The notes under the pieces: model-generated
Told to the model about the DNA's origin: nothing
What the model saw: only the letters and a program-made list of their open reading frames with translations
Databases searched by the model: none
Position numbers and translations under genes: made by a program
Assembly (NCBI GenBank): GCA_963422275.1
Contig: OY729418.1
Location: forward strand, 806,001 to 870,000
Reading direction: 5' to 3'
Length of the DNA stretch: 64,000 nucleotides
From: G963422275 sp963422275
GTDB lineage: Bacteria; Pseudomonadota; Alphaproteobacteria; Rhodobacterales; Rhodobacteraceae
Part shown: positions 25,431-34,197 of the stretch, one piece after another
Layout: every line of letters starts with the position of its first letter
Numbering within the stretch: the first letter of the stretch is position 1

Positions 25431-26615
25431 GGGCATTATACACTTGATTTGCCAAGAACATTGTTCCACGTGGCAGGCGAGGCAACCCCCGCCGTCAACT
25501 CGCACTCTCGCCGCGCATCGGGAAAATGCCCGCCAGACAGAAGGGGAAAGTCCTCTCAAGAACGTTACGGGATGCATTGACGTCCCGGTCACCTTCCCAG
25601 CCGCAGTGCCGACATCGACAAACCCTGTCCTTCAGCGAAAGAGGCTTGTCGAGAAAGCCGCCGCACTTGCGGGAGACCCGGGACACATTGTGCGGGGGAG
25701 CCTTCAACAGCCAGCTGCCAGCGCTCTCGGCCTTGCAAGCCAGCATGTCAATGAAGGTTCCCCATTGCCGTACCAGCATCGATCGGTTCAGACCTCGCTT
25801 GCGAGAGCCGCCCTCCGATGCCAGATTCCTCGTCTTGATGTCCTCGGCAAAACACCGACTGCCCGTCTTCTCGAGACTCGCCGCAAGCTCGTGCAGATGT
25901 CCGTGCTCGCGTTGCGCCAGACGACAGCTCTCGCGGGACAGCGCGGCAAACTTCCCGCGTCTTGAAACGGAACCGCGAACAGCCCTTGAAACCCGTTTCT
26001 GCAACGCCTTCCTCCTTGACCTGTCAACAACCCGCCTAGCAACATGAACGCTGTTGCTCAACGTCGCCATTGCCTTAATGCCAACGTCAATCCCAACAAC
26101 ATCGCCAACGGGCCTAGCTTCAATGTCCGGCAGTCCCCGAATGAACTGCACCTCAACCCTCAACGGCGTGTGGACCACTCTCGCAGACTTGACCAGCCCC
26201 TCCCTGTTGTCCTTGAAGCGGAACTTGCCGATTCCCTTCACCGAAATCACCGAATGCCTCTGAAACGGGACTTGAACCGCGGCAAGCCCTCCTTGCCTGA
26301 AAAAGCGAGGAAACGTCTTGTACGACCGGTTGAGAGCCGAACGCCGGAATTGCAAGTGATACTTCTCGAAATCGGAAAACTTCCCGCGCATTTCCGTCGC
26401 GACTTGCACTGGTCATGGAAGGAAACGGACTTGCCGTTCATTCGATGCGCTTCATTGCATTCGCGCAATGCATCGTTCCACAACGCGGTCTGCTGTTCGT
26501 GGAACGCGTCAAGGTTCTCGTGAACCTGCCTGCTCAAGCAAGTCTTGTGTCGGGTTGCTCGAATCATGAAACGTGTCTTGAACAATGCTCTTGGTTAATC
26601 AAGTACGTAATGCTC
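25431..26615 (-). mobile_element. TnpB-only element with 36-bp imperfect inverted ends
   Basis: The block 25431-26615 encloses one tnpB gene. Its two ends are inverted copies of each other over 36 bp (25431-25466 against 26580-26615, 29 of 36 identical), with the shared core GAACAATG(T/C)TCTTGG and AATCAAGT. IS200/IS605-type elements normally lack terminal inverted repeats, so this is unusual. No tnpA is present. The element lies exactly between two divergent operons (fds and the oxalate operon). Confidence 0.55.
25495..26585 (-). pseudogene. tnpB: TnpB RNA-guided nuclease (IS605 OrfB family), frameshifted
   Basis: The N-terminal part from 26585 (MFKTRFMIRATRHKTCLSRQ, then QQTALWNDALRECNEAH) goes out of frame near 26400. 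The rest reads from there as MRGKFSDFEKYHLQFRRSAL to 25495. RuvC-like landmarks are VVGIDVGIKAMATLS (first Asp) and RCFAEDIKTRNL (Glu). A zinc finger follows (SRKCGGFLDKPLSL, then CRCRHCGWEGDRDVNASRN) with the last catalytic Asp. TnpB proteins use a guide (omega RNA) derived from the element's right end, here expected at about 25400-25600 on this strand. A single frameshift separates the two halves; otherwise the catalytic residues are intact. Confidence 0.8.
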
Positions 26616-26625
26616 AATTTTCGTC

Positions 26626-26656
26626 TTGTATACCATACACCACATCTGGTATATCA
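26626..26656 (+). promoter_or_regulatory. Promoter of the oxalate operon with two GntR-type operators
   Basis: TTGTATACCA (26626-26635) and TGGTATATCA (26647-26656) each match 9 of 10 positions of the palindrome TGGTATACCA found at the gntR promoter (50147-50156). Their centres are 21 bp apart, two helical turns. A possible promoter, TTGTAT (26626-26631), 18-bp spacer, TATATC (26650-26655), is covered by both sites, which fits repression. The sites begin 11 bp outside the TnpB element. Confidence 0.6.
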
Positions 26657-26811
26657 GTACATGAATGGTCTTTGGGTGTCAATCGCAATGGCGAGGCATG
26701 CTTCGACCAGCAAAACGAGGGCTTCGGCAACCTAGCCCGGATCCTGCAGCGAATGCGCGAAAGCGGAGCCGGGCGGTGCCGACTCTCATCAAGTGGAAAG
26801 GATATGGAAGT

Positions 26812-27813
26812 ATGAAAAAGCTTTTGAACCTGTTGGGTGGAACTGCACTGGCGGCCAGTGTTGGCTCGGCGGCCTTCGTGGGCATGCCGGCCATGGCGCA
26901 GTGGTCTCCCAAAAAGCCCGTCGAGTTCATCATTATGGCAGGAACGGGAGGCGGTGCGGACCAGATCGCGCGCCTGCTGCAAGGCCTCATCGAACAGAAG
27001 GGCCTTTCGCCACGCCCGTTCATTCCGATCAACAAGCCAGGCGGCTCAGGTGCGGAAGCCCTGCTTTACCTCAAGAGCAAGACAGGCGACGACCATACAA
27101 TTCTGGTCACGCTCAACTCCTTCTACACGACCCCGATTATCCAGAAGGATCTAGGCGTCGACATCTCGACGTTTACGCCAGTCGGACGCATGGCGCTTGA
27201 CACCTTCCTGCTATGGGTGCACGACGACCGCAAAGACATCACGGACCTCGGAAGCTACGTCGAAGCAGTCAAGGCAGCCGGCAAGGACTGGAAAGTCGGC
27301 GGCACCGGCTCTGGACAGGAAGATTCCATCCTCACTGCCATGATGGAGAAGGAATTCGGATACGAGGTGACCTACATCCCCTTCCCGGGAGGCGGCACAG
27401 TTGCCAAGAACCTGATCGGCAAGCACATCGATTCGACGGTCAACAACCCTGCCGAGCAGAACGAATTCTATCGTGCCGGCGACTCCAAGCCCTTGGTTCA
27501 GTTCACTCCCGAGCGGATGGAAGCCTATCCGGACATTCCGACCGCAAGAGAGCTCGGTCATGACATCGTCTACTTCATGCAGCGATCGATCAACGGCCCT
27601 CCGGGAATGTCATCTGAAGCCCAAGAATGGTACATGGATCTCTTCAAGACCCTGTTCGATTCCGAGGAATGGCAGACCTTCTGCGTGGAGGACGGGCTTA
27701 CTTGCGACGAGTGGGTTGCGGGTGCCGACCTTGCCACATTCCATTCCGAGCAGGGACGCCGGCACGAGGAACTGATCGAAGCGGTTGGTGCAGAAGCGAT
27801 CACTGGAGAATAG
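26812..27813 (+). CDS. Tripartite tricarboxylate transporter-type substrate-binding protein (TctC)
   Basis: A 333-residue periplasmic binding protein of the TctC/Bug family. A signal peptide is clear (MKKLLNLLGGTALAASVGSA, cleavage after PAMA). The mature part has the family's EFIIMAGTGGGADQIARLLQ ligand-loop, INKPGGSGAEAL and PFPGGGTVAKNLIG stretches. The ATG at 26812 follows a good GGAAAGGA-type site; the longer frame to 26665 lacks sense. It is first in an operon with TctB, TctA, oxc and frc, so the likely ligand is oxalate or a related carboxylate (inference from context). Two GntR-type operators lie 156-186 bp upstream. Confidence 0.9.
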   Translation: MKKLLNLLGGTALAASVGSAAFVGMPAMAQWSPKKPVEFIIMAGTGGGADQIARLLQGLIEQKGLSPRPFIPINKPGGSGAEALLYLKSKTGDDHTILVTLNSFYTTPIIQKDLGVDISTFTPVGRMALDTFLLWVHDDRKDITDLGSYVEAVKAAGKDWKVGGTGSGQEDSILTAMMEKEFGYEVTYIPFPGGGTVAKNLIGKHIDSTVNNPAEQNEFYRAGDSKPLVQFTPERMEAYPDIPTARELGHDIVYFMQRSINGPPGMSSEAQEWYMDLFKTLFDSEEWQTFCVEDGLTCDEWVAGADLATFHSEQGRRHEELIEAVGAEAITGE

Positions 27814-27843
27814 TCTTTGCCTGACTCCGCAATGTCGGTTGCA

Positions 27844-27871
27844 GCCGGGGGCGCGGACGCGCGGCCCCGGC
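27844..27871 (+). promoter_or_regulatory. Strong hairpin between tctC and tctB
   Basis: GCCGGGG (27844-27850) pairs with CCCCGGC (27865-27871), and CGCG pairs inside with a 4-base loop. There is no U-run, so it is more likely an mRNA-stabilising or partial termination stem that favours binding-protein expression than a full terminator. Confidence 0.5.
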
Positions 27872-27973
27872 ACATCGATGCAGTTTGTGCGGGGCGGTGA
27901 AGACAAGCGTGCGCTCTGAATTTCCTGGCAACTCGCTCATGAAAGTGCCCTGCCGATTGAAGGCGCGAATTCA

Positions 27974-28582
27974 GTGACTGTGCGTCAAGCGGAACTCGTT
28001 GCAGCAATAGCGACGATCCTTGGGTCTCTGGGCCTCATGTGGTCATCAACAGACGGGCTCGAGATCGGCTGGGTGCCTGAAAAAGGCCCTGGCTCCGGAT
28101 TCTGGCCGTTCTGGCTCGGGGCCGGCATGCTGCTGGCTTCCATCACGACGCTATTGCGCTGGTTTGCAAGAGCGACGCCGGAGTCCCGTTCGAACGAGCC
28201 TTACATTTCATGGAGCGCAGCCAGGGTCGTCGGCACGTCGGTGGCCGCACTGCTCGCGCTCCTTCTCGGAATCCACCTGATTGGCATCTATCTGGCCTTG
28301 CTCGGATTCCTTCTGTTCTACATCAGGACAATCGGGCGGCACACCTGGTCGACCACGATCCTTCTGGTCGGCGGGATACCCGTCTTCATCTTCGCGCTGT
28401 TTGAATGGGGACTGAAGATTCCGCTCCCCAAGTCGGTCACTGAGGAATGGTTCTATCCTGTCTACGACATCATGTACGGGACCAATCATTTTTGGGCTTA
28501 CATCGTCGCATCGTTTGCAACCATCGGGGTTGCCGCCTACATCGCCAAAAAGATGGCGAAACCTGAATCCAAGGCGGAGTGA
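27974..28582 (+). CDS. Tripartite tricarboxylate transporter small membrane subunit (TctB)
   Basis: A 202-residue membrane protein with about four to five transmembrane segments (for example LVAAIATILGSLGLMW near the start, VVGTSVAALLALLLGIHLIG and LLVGGIPVFIFALFEW in the middle). GPGSGFWPFWLGAGMLLAS matches the conserved GxGxxPxxxG-like loop of TctB proteins. The start is a GTG at 27974. It is separated from tctC by 160 bp containing a hairpin and from tctA by 6 bp, so it is translated with TctA, with which it forms the membrane complex. Confidence 0.9.
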   Translation: MTVRQAELVAAIATILGSLGLMWSSTDGLEIGWVPEKGPGSGFWPFWLGAGMLLASITTLLRWFARATPESRSNEPYISWSAARVVGTSVAALLALLLGIHLIGIYLALLGFLLFYIRTIGRHTWSTTILLVGGIPVFIFALFEWGLKIPLPKSVTEEWFYPVYDIMYGTNHFWAYIVASFATIGVAAYIAKKMAKPESKAE

Positions 28583-28588
28583 GCGACC

Positions 28589-30118
28589 ATGGAGGCAATT
28601 CTCGCATCTCTGGCCGGAGGTCTCGTCCAAGCGTTTGAACCAATCAACCTGTTGATGATCATCATCGGCTGCGTGGTCGGCCTCTTTGTCGGGGCAATGC
28701 CCGGTCTCGGCTCGGTAAACGGTGTGGCGATACTTTTGCCGGTCACGTTTCTGGTACCGCCGACGGCAGCGATCATTTTCTTGGCGGCAGTCTACTACGG
28801 TGCCATGTACGGCGGGGCGATCAGCTCGATCACCCTCGGAATTCCTGGCGCATCGACTGCGGTCGCAACGGTTTTCGACGGACGTCCGCTCGCCGCGGCC
28901 GGAAAAGCCGACCAAGCGCTGACGACCGCCGCTTTGGCCTCGTTCATCGGCGGCACGATCTCGGTCGTGCTGTTCACGCTGTTCGCGCCTCCGCTGGCAG
29001 ACTTCGCCCTGAAGTTCGGCCCGTCAGAGGAGTTCGCCCTCATGGTGCTGGCATTCGCCACGTTCATCGGGCTGGGCGGCGACGACATCCCGAAGACCGT
29101 GTTTTCCATATTGGCCGGCTTGGTTCTTGCCACGGTCGGGGCCGACATCATCTCCGGCAAACCCCGTCTGGTATTCTTCGAGATTTCGGGATTCTTGCAC
29201 GGAATCAATTTCCTCGTGCTCGCAATCGGAATTTACGGCATCGGCGAGATGCTGTGGACGCTTGAGTCCACCAGCGGCAAGGTGACCGTCCACCAAGTCA
29301 GGATGACATGGCGTGGCTTCCTGAACAACTTGCGTTCGGTGAGAGAGTACATCGGTACAACTTCTTTCGGCTCGGTCCTCGGATATTTCGTCGGCACTCT
29401 TCCGGCAGCGGGCGCAACCCCTGCCTCGCTCATGTCGTATGGCCTTGCCAAGACCTTTTCCAAGGACCCGGATTCATTCGGAAAGGGAAATCTTTCAGGC
29501 ATTGCCGCACCGGAAGCCGCAAACAACGCCGCATCGACCGGCTCGATGCTGCCGATGATCACGCTCGGCATTCCCGGCTCGCCCACCACTGCCATCCTGT
29601 TGGGTGGAATGATCATTTGGGGACTGCGCCCGGGCCCGCTTCTCTTTTCCGAAAACCCTGATTTTGTCTGGGGATTGATCGGGGCCCTGTACGTGGCGAA
29701 CCTGTTCACGGTCATCGTCAACTTGGCCTTCATCCCGATCTTCGTGCGCATGCTCACGCTTCCGTTCACCATACTGGCGCCGATCATTTTCGTGCTCTGC
29801 GTGGTGGGCGGCTACGCGCCGACGCAGACAATGCATGACGTGTGGCTAATGCTTCTGTTCGGCATTGCCGGATATCTCTTGCGCAAGCTGAACTACCCGG
29901 TTGCTCCGGCGGTTCTCGCGATTGTGCTGGGTCCGCTGGCCGAGCGGTCGCTGCGACAGTCGCTTATCGGTTCGCAGGGCGATGTCACCGTGTTTATCGA
30001 AAGGCCCATATCCGCCGTCTGCATCGCCTTGGCCGCTGCCCTGATGCTTTATCCGATCATTCGGATAATCAAAAAGCGAAAGAGCAGGACGGAATTGAAA
30101 GGGGCCGAGGACTCGTAA
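28589..30118 (+). CDS. Tripartite tricarboxylate transporter large membrane subunit (TctA)
   Basis: A 509-residue integral membrane protein with about eleven to twelve hydrophobic segments. The hallmark GAMPGLGSVNGVAILLP occurs near residue 35 and a second copy-like motif, GTLPAAGATPASLMSYGLAK, near 270, as in TctA. Together with TctB and the periplasmic TctC it drives secondary, ion-coupled carboxylate uptake. It is intact, starts 6 bp after tctB and is followed 83 bp later by oxc. Substrate assignment to oxalate rests on the operon partners. Confidence 0.93.
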   Translation: MEAILASLAGGLVQAFEPINLLMIIIGCVVGLFVGAMPGLGSVNGVAILLPVTFLVPPTAAIIFLAAVYYGAMYGGAISSITLGIPGASTAVATVFDGRPLAAAGKADQALTTAALASFIGGTISVVLFTLFAPPLADFALKFGPSEEFALMVLAFATFIGLGGDDIPKTVFSILAGLVLATVGADIISGKPRLVFFEISGFLHGINFLVLAIGIYGIGEMLWTLESTSGKVTVHQVRMTWRGFLNNLRSVREYIGTTSFGSVLGYFVGTLPAAGATPASLMSYGLAKTFSKDPDSFGKGNLSGIAAPEAANNAASTGSMLPMITLGIPGSPTTAILLGGMIIWGLRPGPLLFSENPDFVWGLIGALYVANLFTVIVNLAFIPIFVRMLTLPFTILAPIIFVLCVVGGYAPTQTMHDVWLMLLFGIAGYLLRKLNYPVAPAVLAIVLGPLAERSLRQSLIGSQGDVTVFIERPISAVCIALAAALMLYPIIRIIKKRKSRTELKGAEDS

Positions 30119-30201
30119 CTGTCCATCGCCTCAGACCGCCGGAGAGGCATCGCCTGATTCAAAGACAATTCGCTCAATTCAGACCCACAAGAGGATATCC
30201 C

Positions 30202-31989
30202 ATGTCAATTCTTGCCAATGACATGCCGCCGAAGGCGACAGCCGACGACTCATCCGCCACTGTCGAAGAAGCCGGTACCGATCAAGGTGCACTGACGGAT
30301 GGCTTTCATCTAGTCATTGACAGCTTGAAACTTAATGGAATCAACACAATATACACTGTTCCCGGTATTCCGATTACGGATCTTGGCCGCTTGGCGCAGG
30401 CGGAGGGCATGCGCGTGATTTCGTTTCGCCACGAACAGCATGCAGGCTACGCGGCATCCACCGCCGGCTACTTGACCAAGCGGCCGGGCGTCTGCCTCAC
30501 AGTTTCCGCCCCCGGTTTCCTCAATGGCCTCACCGCGCTGGCCAACGCGACAACCAACTGCTTCCCCATGATCCTGATCAGCGGCTCATCGGAGCGCGAA
30601 ATCGTCGATCTGCAACAGGGCGACTACGAAGAGATGGATCAGCTGGCCATCGCAAAACCGCTTTGCAAGGCCGCGTACAGGGTGCTGCATGCCAATGACA
30701 TCGGCATTGGCATCGCGCGCGCCGTCCGCGCTTCCCTCTCGGGACGCCCCGGAGGTGTCTATCTCGACTTTCCGGCACAGTTGTTAGCGCAGGCAATGGA
30801 CGCCGGCGCCGGCGCGAAGTCGCTGGTGAAGGTCGTTGATGCCGCGCCGCGTCAAATCCCTTCGCCTGAATCGGTCAAGCGCGCGCTAAATGCACTCAGG
30901 GGGGCGAAGCGGCCGCTGATAATTCTCGGTAAGGGCGCAGCGTATGCACAGGCTGATGAAGCAGTCCGGAAGTTGGTCGAAAAGACCGGTTTCCCTTACC
31001 TGCCGATGAGCATGGCGAAGGGGTTGCTTCCCGACAGCCACCCGCAATCTGCCGGAGCGGCACGCTCGCTGGCATTGAGGGAATCGGACGTTGTGCTGAT
31101 GATCGGAGCGCGCCTCAACTGGCTGCTGTCGCATGGCAAGGGAAAGGCTTGGGGCGCAAATCCGAAGAAATTCGTGCAAATCGACATCGATCCCCTGGAA
31201 ATGGACTCCAATGTCGAAATTGCGGCACCGGTAGTTGGGGATATCGAGTCATGTGTCCTCGCGCTTGCAGAGGCGATCGGAAAGGACTGGAAGGCGCCGT
31301 CGGCCGAGTGGACCGGCGTCATCAGATCCAAGGTGGAATCCAATGTCGCCCGCATGGCCCCGAGGCTGCAGAACAACAACGTGCCCATGGATTTCCACGG
31401 AGCGCTTGGAGCCATTCGCGAGATAATCAAGCAGCGCCCCGACACCGTTCTGGTGAACGAGGGAGCCAACACGCTCGACTTCGCCCGCTCCATCATCGAC
31501 ATTTACCGGCCGCGCAAGCGCCTTGATGTCGGCACATGGGGCGTAATGGGAATAGGCATGGGTTCCGCCATCGCGGCGGCCATAGAGACGGGATCGAAGG
31601 TGCTTGCGATCGAGGGCGACAGCGCCTTCGGTTTTTGCGGAATGGAGATCGAGACCATCTGCCGATACAAGCTGCCCGTCTGTGTCGTCGTGTTCAACAA
31701 CGGCGGCATCTACCGCGGAACCGACGCGAACCCCACCGGGGGGGCGGATGTCGCGCCCACGGTCTTCGTCAAGGATGCGCGCTACGACAGAATGATGGAA
31801 GCGTTTGGCGGGGTCGGCGTTTGCGCGGTCTCGCCCGACGATCTTTCCCGCGCCGTGAGCGAAGCTTTGGACTCGGAGGTTCCAACCCTGATCAACGCCG
31901 TGATCGATGCCAAGGCCGGCACCGAAAGCGGGCGCATCGGCAATCTGAACCCGCAGAGCGCGATTTCGAAGAAGCAGCTGCCTCGTTGA
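30202..31989 (+). CDS. oxc: Oxalyl-CoA decarboxylase
   Basis: A 595-residue thiamine-diphosphate enzyme converting oxalyl-CoA to formyl-CoA and CO2. The N-terminal pyrimidine-binding domain has ISFRHEQHAGYAAS with the catalytic Glu. The C-terminal domain has the TPP motif EGDSAFGFCGMEIET ending in FNN about 30 residues later (472-501), followed by GGIYRGTDANP, all typical of oxalyl-CoA rather than other 2-oxoacid enzymes. It is about 30 residues longer than usual because of an N-terminal extension before LTDGFHLVIDSL. ATG 30202 follows GAGG. It lies between tctA and frc and should be co-transcribed. Confidence 0.93.
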   Translation: MSILANDMPPKATADDSSATVEEAGTDQGALTDGFHLVIDSLKLNGINTIYTVPGIPITDLGRLAQAEGMRVISFRHEQHAGYAASTAGYLTKRPGVCLTVSAPGFLNGLTALANATTNCFPMILISGSSEREIVDLQQGDYEEMDQLAIAKPLCKAAYRVLHANDIGIGIARAVRASLSGRPGGVYLDFPAQLLAQAMDAGAGAKSLVKVVDAAPRQIPSPESVKRALNALRGAKRPLIILGKGAAYAQADEAVRKLVEKTGFPYLPMSMAKGLLPDSHPQSAGAARSLALRESDVVLMIGARLNWLLSHGKGKAWGANPKKFVQIDIDPLEMDSNVEIAAPVVGDIESCVLALAEAIGKDWKAPSAEWTGVIRSKVESNVARMAPRLQNNNVPMDFHGALGAIREIIKQRPDTVLVNEGANTLDFARSIIDIYRPRKRLDVGTWGVMGIGMGSAIAAAIETGSKVLAIEGDSAFGFCGMEIETICRYKLPVCVVVFNNGGIYRGTDANPTGGADVAPTVFVKDARYDRMMEAFGGVGVCAVSPDDLSRAVSEALDSEVPTLINAVIDAKAGTESGRIGNLNPQSAISKKQLPR

Positions 31990-32018
31990 AAGGCCGCTGC
32001 CATCAGAAGGAGAAAAAG

Positions 32019-33293
32019 ATGAAGGCCCTGGAAGGCATCAGGATTCTCGATTTCACCCACGTTCAGTCCGGCCCGACATGCACACAGCTGCTAGCCTGGC
32101 TTGGCGCCGATGTGATCAAGGTGGAACGGCCAGGCATAGGCGATGCCACGCGCAAGCAGCTGGTCGACGTGGAAGGTGCCGACTCCCTCTATTTCACGAT
32201 GCTGAACCACAACAAGCGCTCGATCGAGCTGAACACCAAGAACGAGACAGGCAAGCAGGTTCTCGAGCACTTGGTGAAGTCATGCGACGTGCTTGTCGAG
32301 AATTTCGCTCCCGGCGCGCTTGACCGAATGGGCTTTGGATGGGACCGGATCCAAGAGATCAATCCGCGAATGGTCTATGCCTCCGTCAAGGGCTTCGGCC
32401 CCGGGCCATACGAAAGCTGCAAGGTGTATGAAAACGTTGCGCAATGCGCAGGAGGCTCGGCATCGACCACAGGATTTCTGGACGACCTGCCAATGGTCAC
32501 CGGCGCCCAGATCGGCGATTCGGGAACCGGCCTCCACTTGGCTCTTGGAATCGTCGCCGCTCTGCTGCAGCGCGAAAAGTCCGGCCGCGGCCAAAGGGTG
32601 CTTGCCGCCATGCAGGACGGAGTGCTGAACCTCTGCCGCGTCAAGCTCAGGGATCAGCAGCGCCTCGCCTCCGGTCCTCTGACGGAATACAGCCAGCACG
32701 GAGAAGGCGTGCCCTTTGGGGAAGCAACGCCGCGCGCTGGCAACGACTCGGGCGGCGGGCAGCCTGGACGAATACTAAGGTGCAAGGGGTGGGAGAGCGA
32801 TCCGGACGCCTACACCTACTTCATCACGCAGGCTGCCGTTTGGGGCAGGATCTGCGACCTTATCGGCAAGCCGGAGTGGAAGGACGACCTCGACTACGCA
32901 ACCCCCAAGGCCAGACTGCCTCGCCTGAATGAAGTCTTCGAAACCATCGAGAACTGGACCAAGACCAAGACGAAATTCGAGGTGATGGAAATCTGCAATC
33001 CGCTCGACATTCCGGTCGGGCCCATTCTCTCGATGAAGGAGCTCGCTGAGGAACAGTCGCTTCGTGAAACGGGAACCATCGTCGAAGTTGATCACCCGGA
33101 GCGCGGAAAGTATCTCTCGGTTGGATGTCCAATCAAGCTCTCGGATTGCGAAGTTGAGGTAAAGAGATCTCCACTCTTGGGCGAGCATACATACGAGATC
33201 CTGAGGGATGTTCTGGGCTACGAGGGAGCGGACTTGGAAATGGTGATCGGGTCCGGCGCGGTTGGAGAAGTCAAGAGGATGGCGGCCGAATAG
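32019..33293 (+). CDS. frc: Formyl-CoA:oxalate CoA-transferase
   Basis: A 424-residue class III CoA-transferase that moves CoA from formyl-CoA to oxalate, releasing formate and recharging the substrate of Oxc. The family start MKALEGIRILDFTHVQSGPT and the segment TGAQIGDSGTGLHLALG with the catalytic Asp (about residue 167) are diagnostic of formyl-CoA transferase. The ATG at 32019 follows AAGGAGAAAAAG, a strong ribosome-binding site. It is the last gene of the tct-oxc-frc operon, 29 bp after oxc. An alternative is another carboxylate CoA-transferase, but the oxc partner argues for Frc. Confidence 0.93.
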   Translation: MKALEGIRILDFTHVQSGPTCTQLLAWLGADVIKVERPGIGDATRKQLVDVEGADSLYFTMLNHNKRSIELNTKNETGKQVLEHLVKSCDVLVENFAPGALDRMGFGWDRIQEINPRMVYASVKGFGPGPYESCKVYENVAQCAGGSASTTGFLDDLPMVTGAQIGDSGTGLHLALGIVAALLQREKSGRGQRVLAAMQDGVLNLCRVKLRDQQRLASGPLTEYSQHGEGVPFGEATPRAGNDSGGGQPGRILRCKGWESDPDAYTYFITQAAVWGRICDLIGKPEWKDDLDYATPKARLPRLNEVFETIENWTKTKTKFEVMEICNPLDIPVGPILSMKELAEEQSLRETGTIVEVDHPERGKYLSVGCPIKLSDCEVEVKRSPLLGEHTYEILRDVLGYEGADLEMVIGSGAVGEVKRMAAE

Positions 33294-33409
33294 CTCTTCT
33301 TCTGCGAGCTTCCGTGTTGCCGAAGCGAACCCCGTTTCAAGGAAACAGAACCGGCGTCTCTATTCCAAAGGACAAGATTCAGAATTGCCCTGCTGCATCA
33401 AAGTGCGCG

Positions 33410-33900
33410 AAAGTGCCGATGCAGCTCCGTGACTAGTGGATTGATTCCAGCTTTTGGCATCCTCTCTTTATGGATCTCGGTGCCAGGCGGAATGCTGGCC
33501 AACCATCGTGCCGTCTTGAGCAGGGTCGGGGCGGCAAAGAGGGTGCCGTTGCGCTTGCAGTCATGCGTCATCGTGGCGCCGCGCCCCATCTTAAGCGGCA
33601 AGCCGGGCTGGGCGCGCAAACACCTGGGTCTGGACCTTCTCAGCGATCGGCAACGCCACGGCGGGGTCCGGCGGTTGGCGTGCATGCCAACAATGCCGGT
33701 CAACCTCTCGGCGAAGGCGGAATCGCCTGAAAGCTTGAACTACCGCTTGCGATGCAGCGCCAAGTCGTGCGCCCGCCACACATGCTTCTGCGATCGGTTC
33801 CTGTCGGCGAAGATTTGCTGCCAGCGCCGCCGGTCGTCGGATGGCATCGTGAATGATCGCCTGGTCGCATCTCTTCTCTCCCTTCTGCATCATTGCGAAA
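33410..33900 (-). pseudogene. IS630-family transposase remnant
   Basis: On the minus strand an N-terminal piece (DDRRRWQQIFADRNRSQKHV) near 33840-33780 is followed, after a deletion, by KLSGDSAFAERLTGIVGMHA and then QPGLPLKMGRGATMTHDCKR with NGTLFAA, the familiar IS630 core. The catalytic DEKSQ segment is in another frame (EKVQTQV). Several lesions make it non-functional. It sits between frc and the sugar cluster. Confidence 0.6.
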
Positions 33901-34197
33901 GGCGCATCCTTCGGGAGGAGAAGAGAAAAACTATCGTCTAGGTTGGCGCGACCGGGTTCGTTACAGGCGCTCAGAAGGGACTGTATCTCGAATACCCGGC
34001 AAGCGGCAAAATTAAGACGCGCTTCGGATTTCTGGATGATCAAGAGCAGGAAGCCAGTCGCGACCTAGGTGACGATCGATCACGTTGTCGTCTTCCGACC
34101 GCTCGGTTTCCACACGATGGAGAAGCTCCCCAAGGAGCAGCCTGGCCGCGGCCAGATGATCTTGGCACGGACCAAGTTGCAACGCAAGCAGCGGGGG
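33901..34197. other. Intergenic stretch, no gene recognised
   Basis: About 300 bp downstream of the sugar cluster's last gene. Long open frames on the plus strand here (to 34944) are antisense shadows of the aldolase-like gene. No terminator hairpin was obvious. Confidence 0.3.

Noticed and set aside
25431..25466. 36-bp inverted end considered as another GntR operator (it contains ATTATACAC)
   Set aside because: Only about 6 of 10 positions match TGGTATACCA; it matches the other TnpB element end far better.
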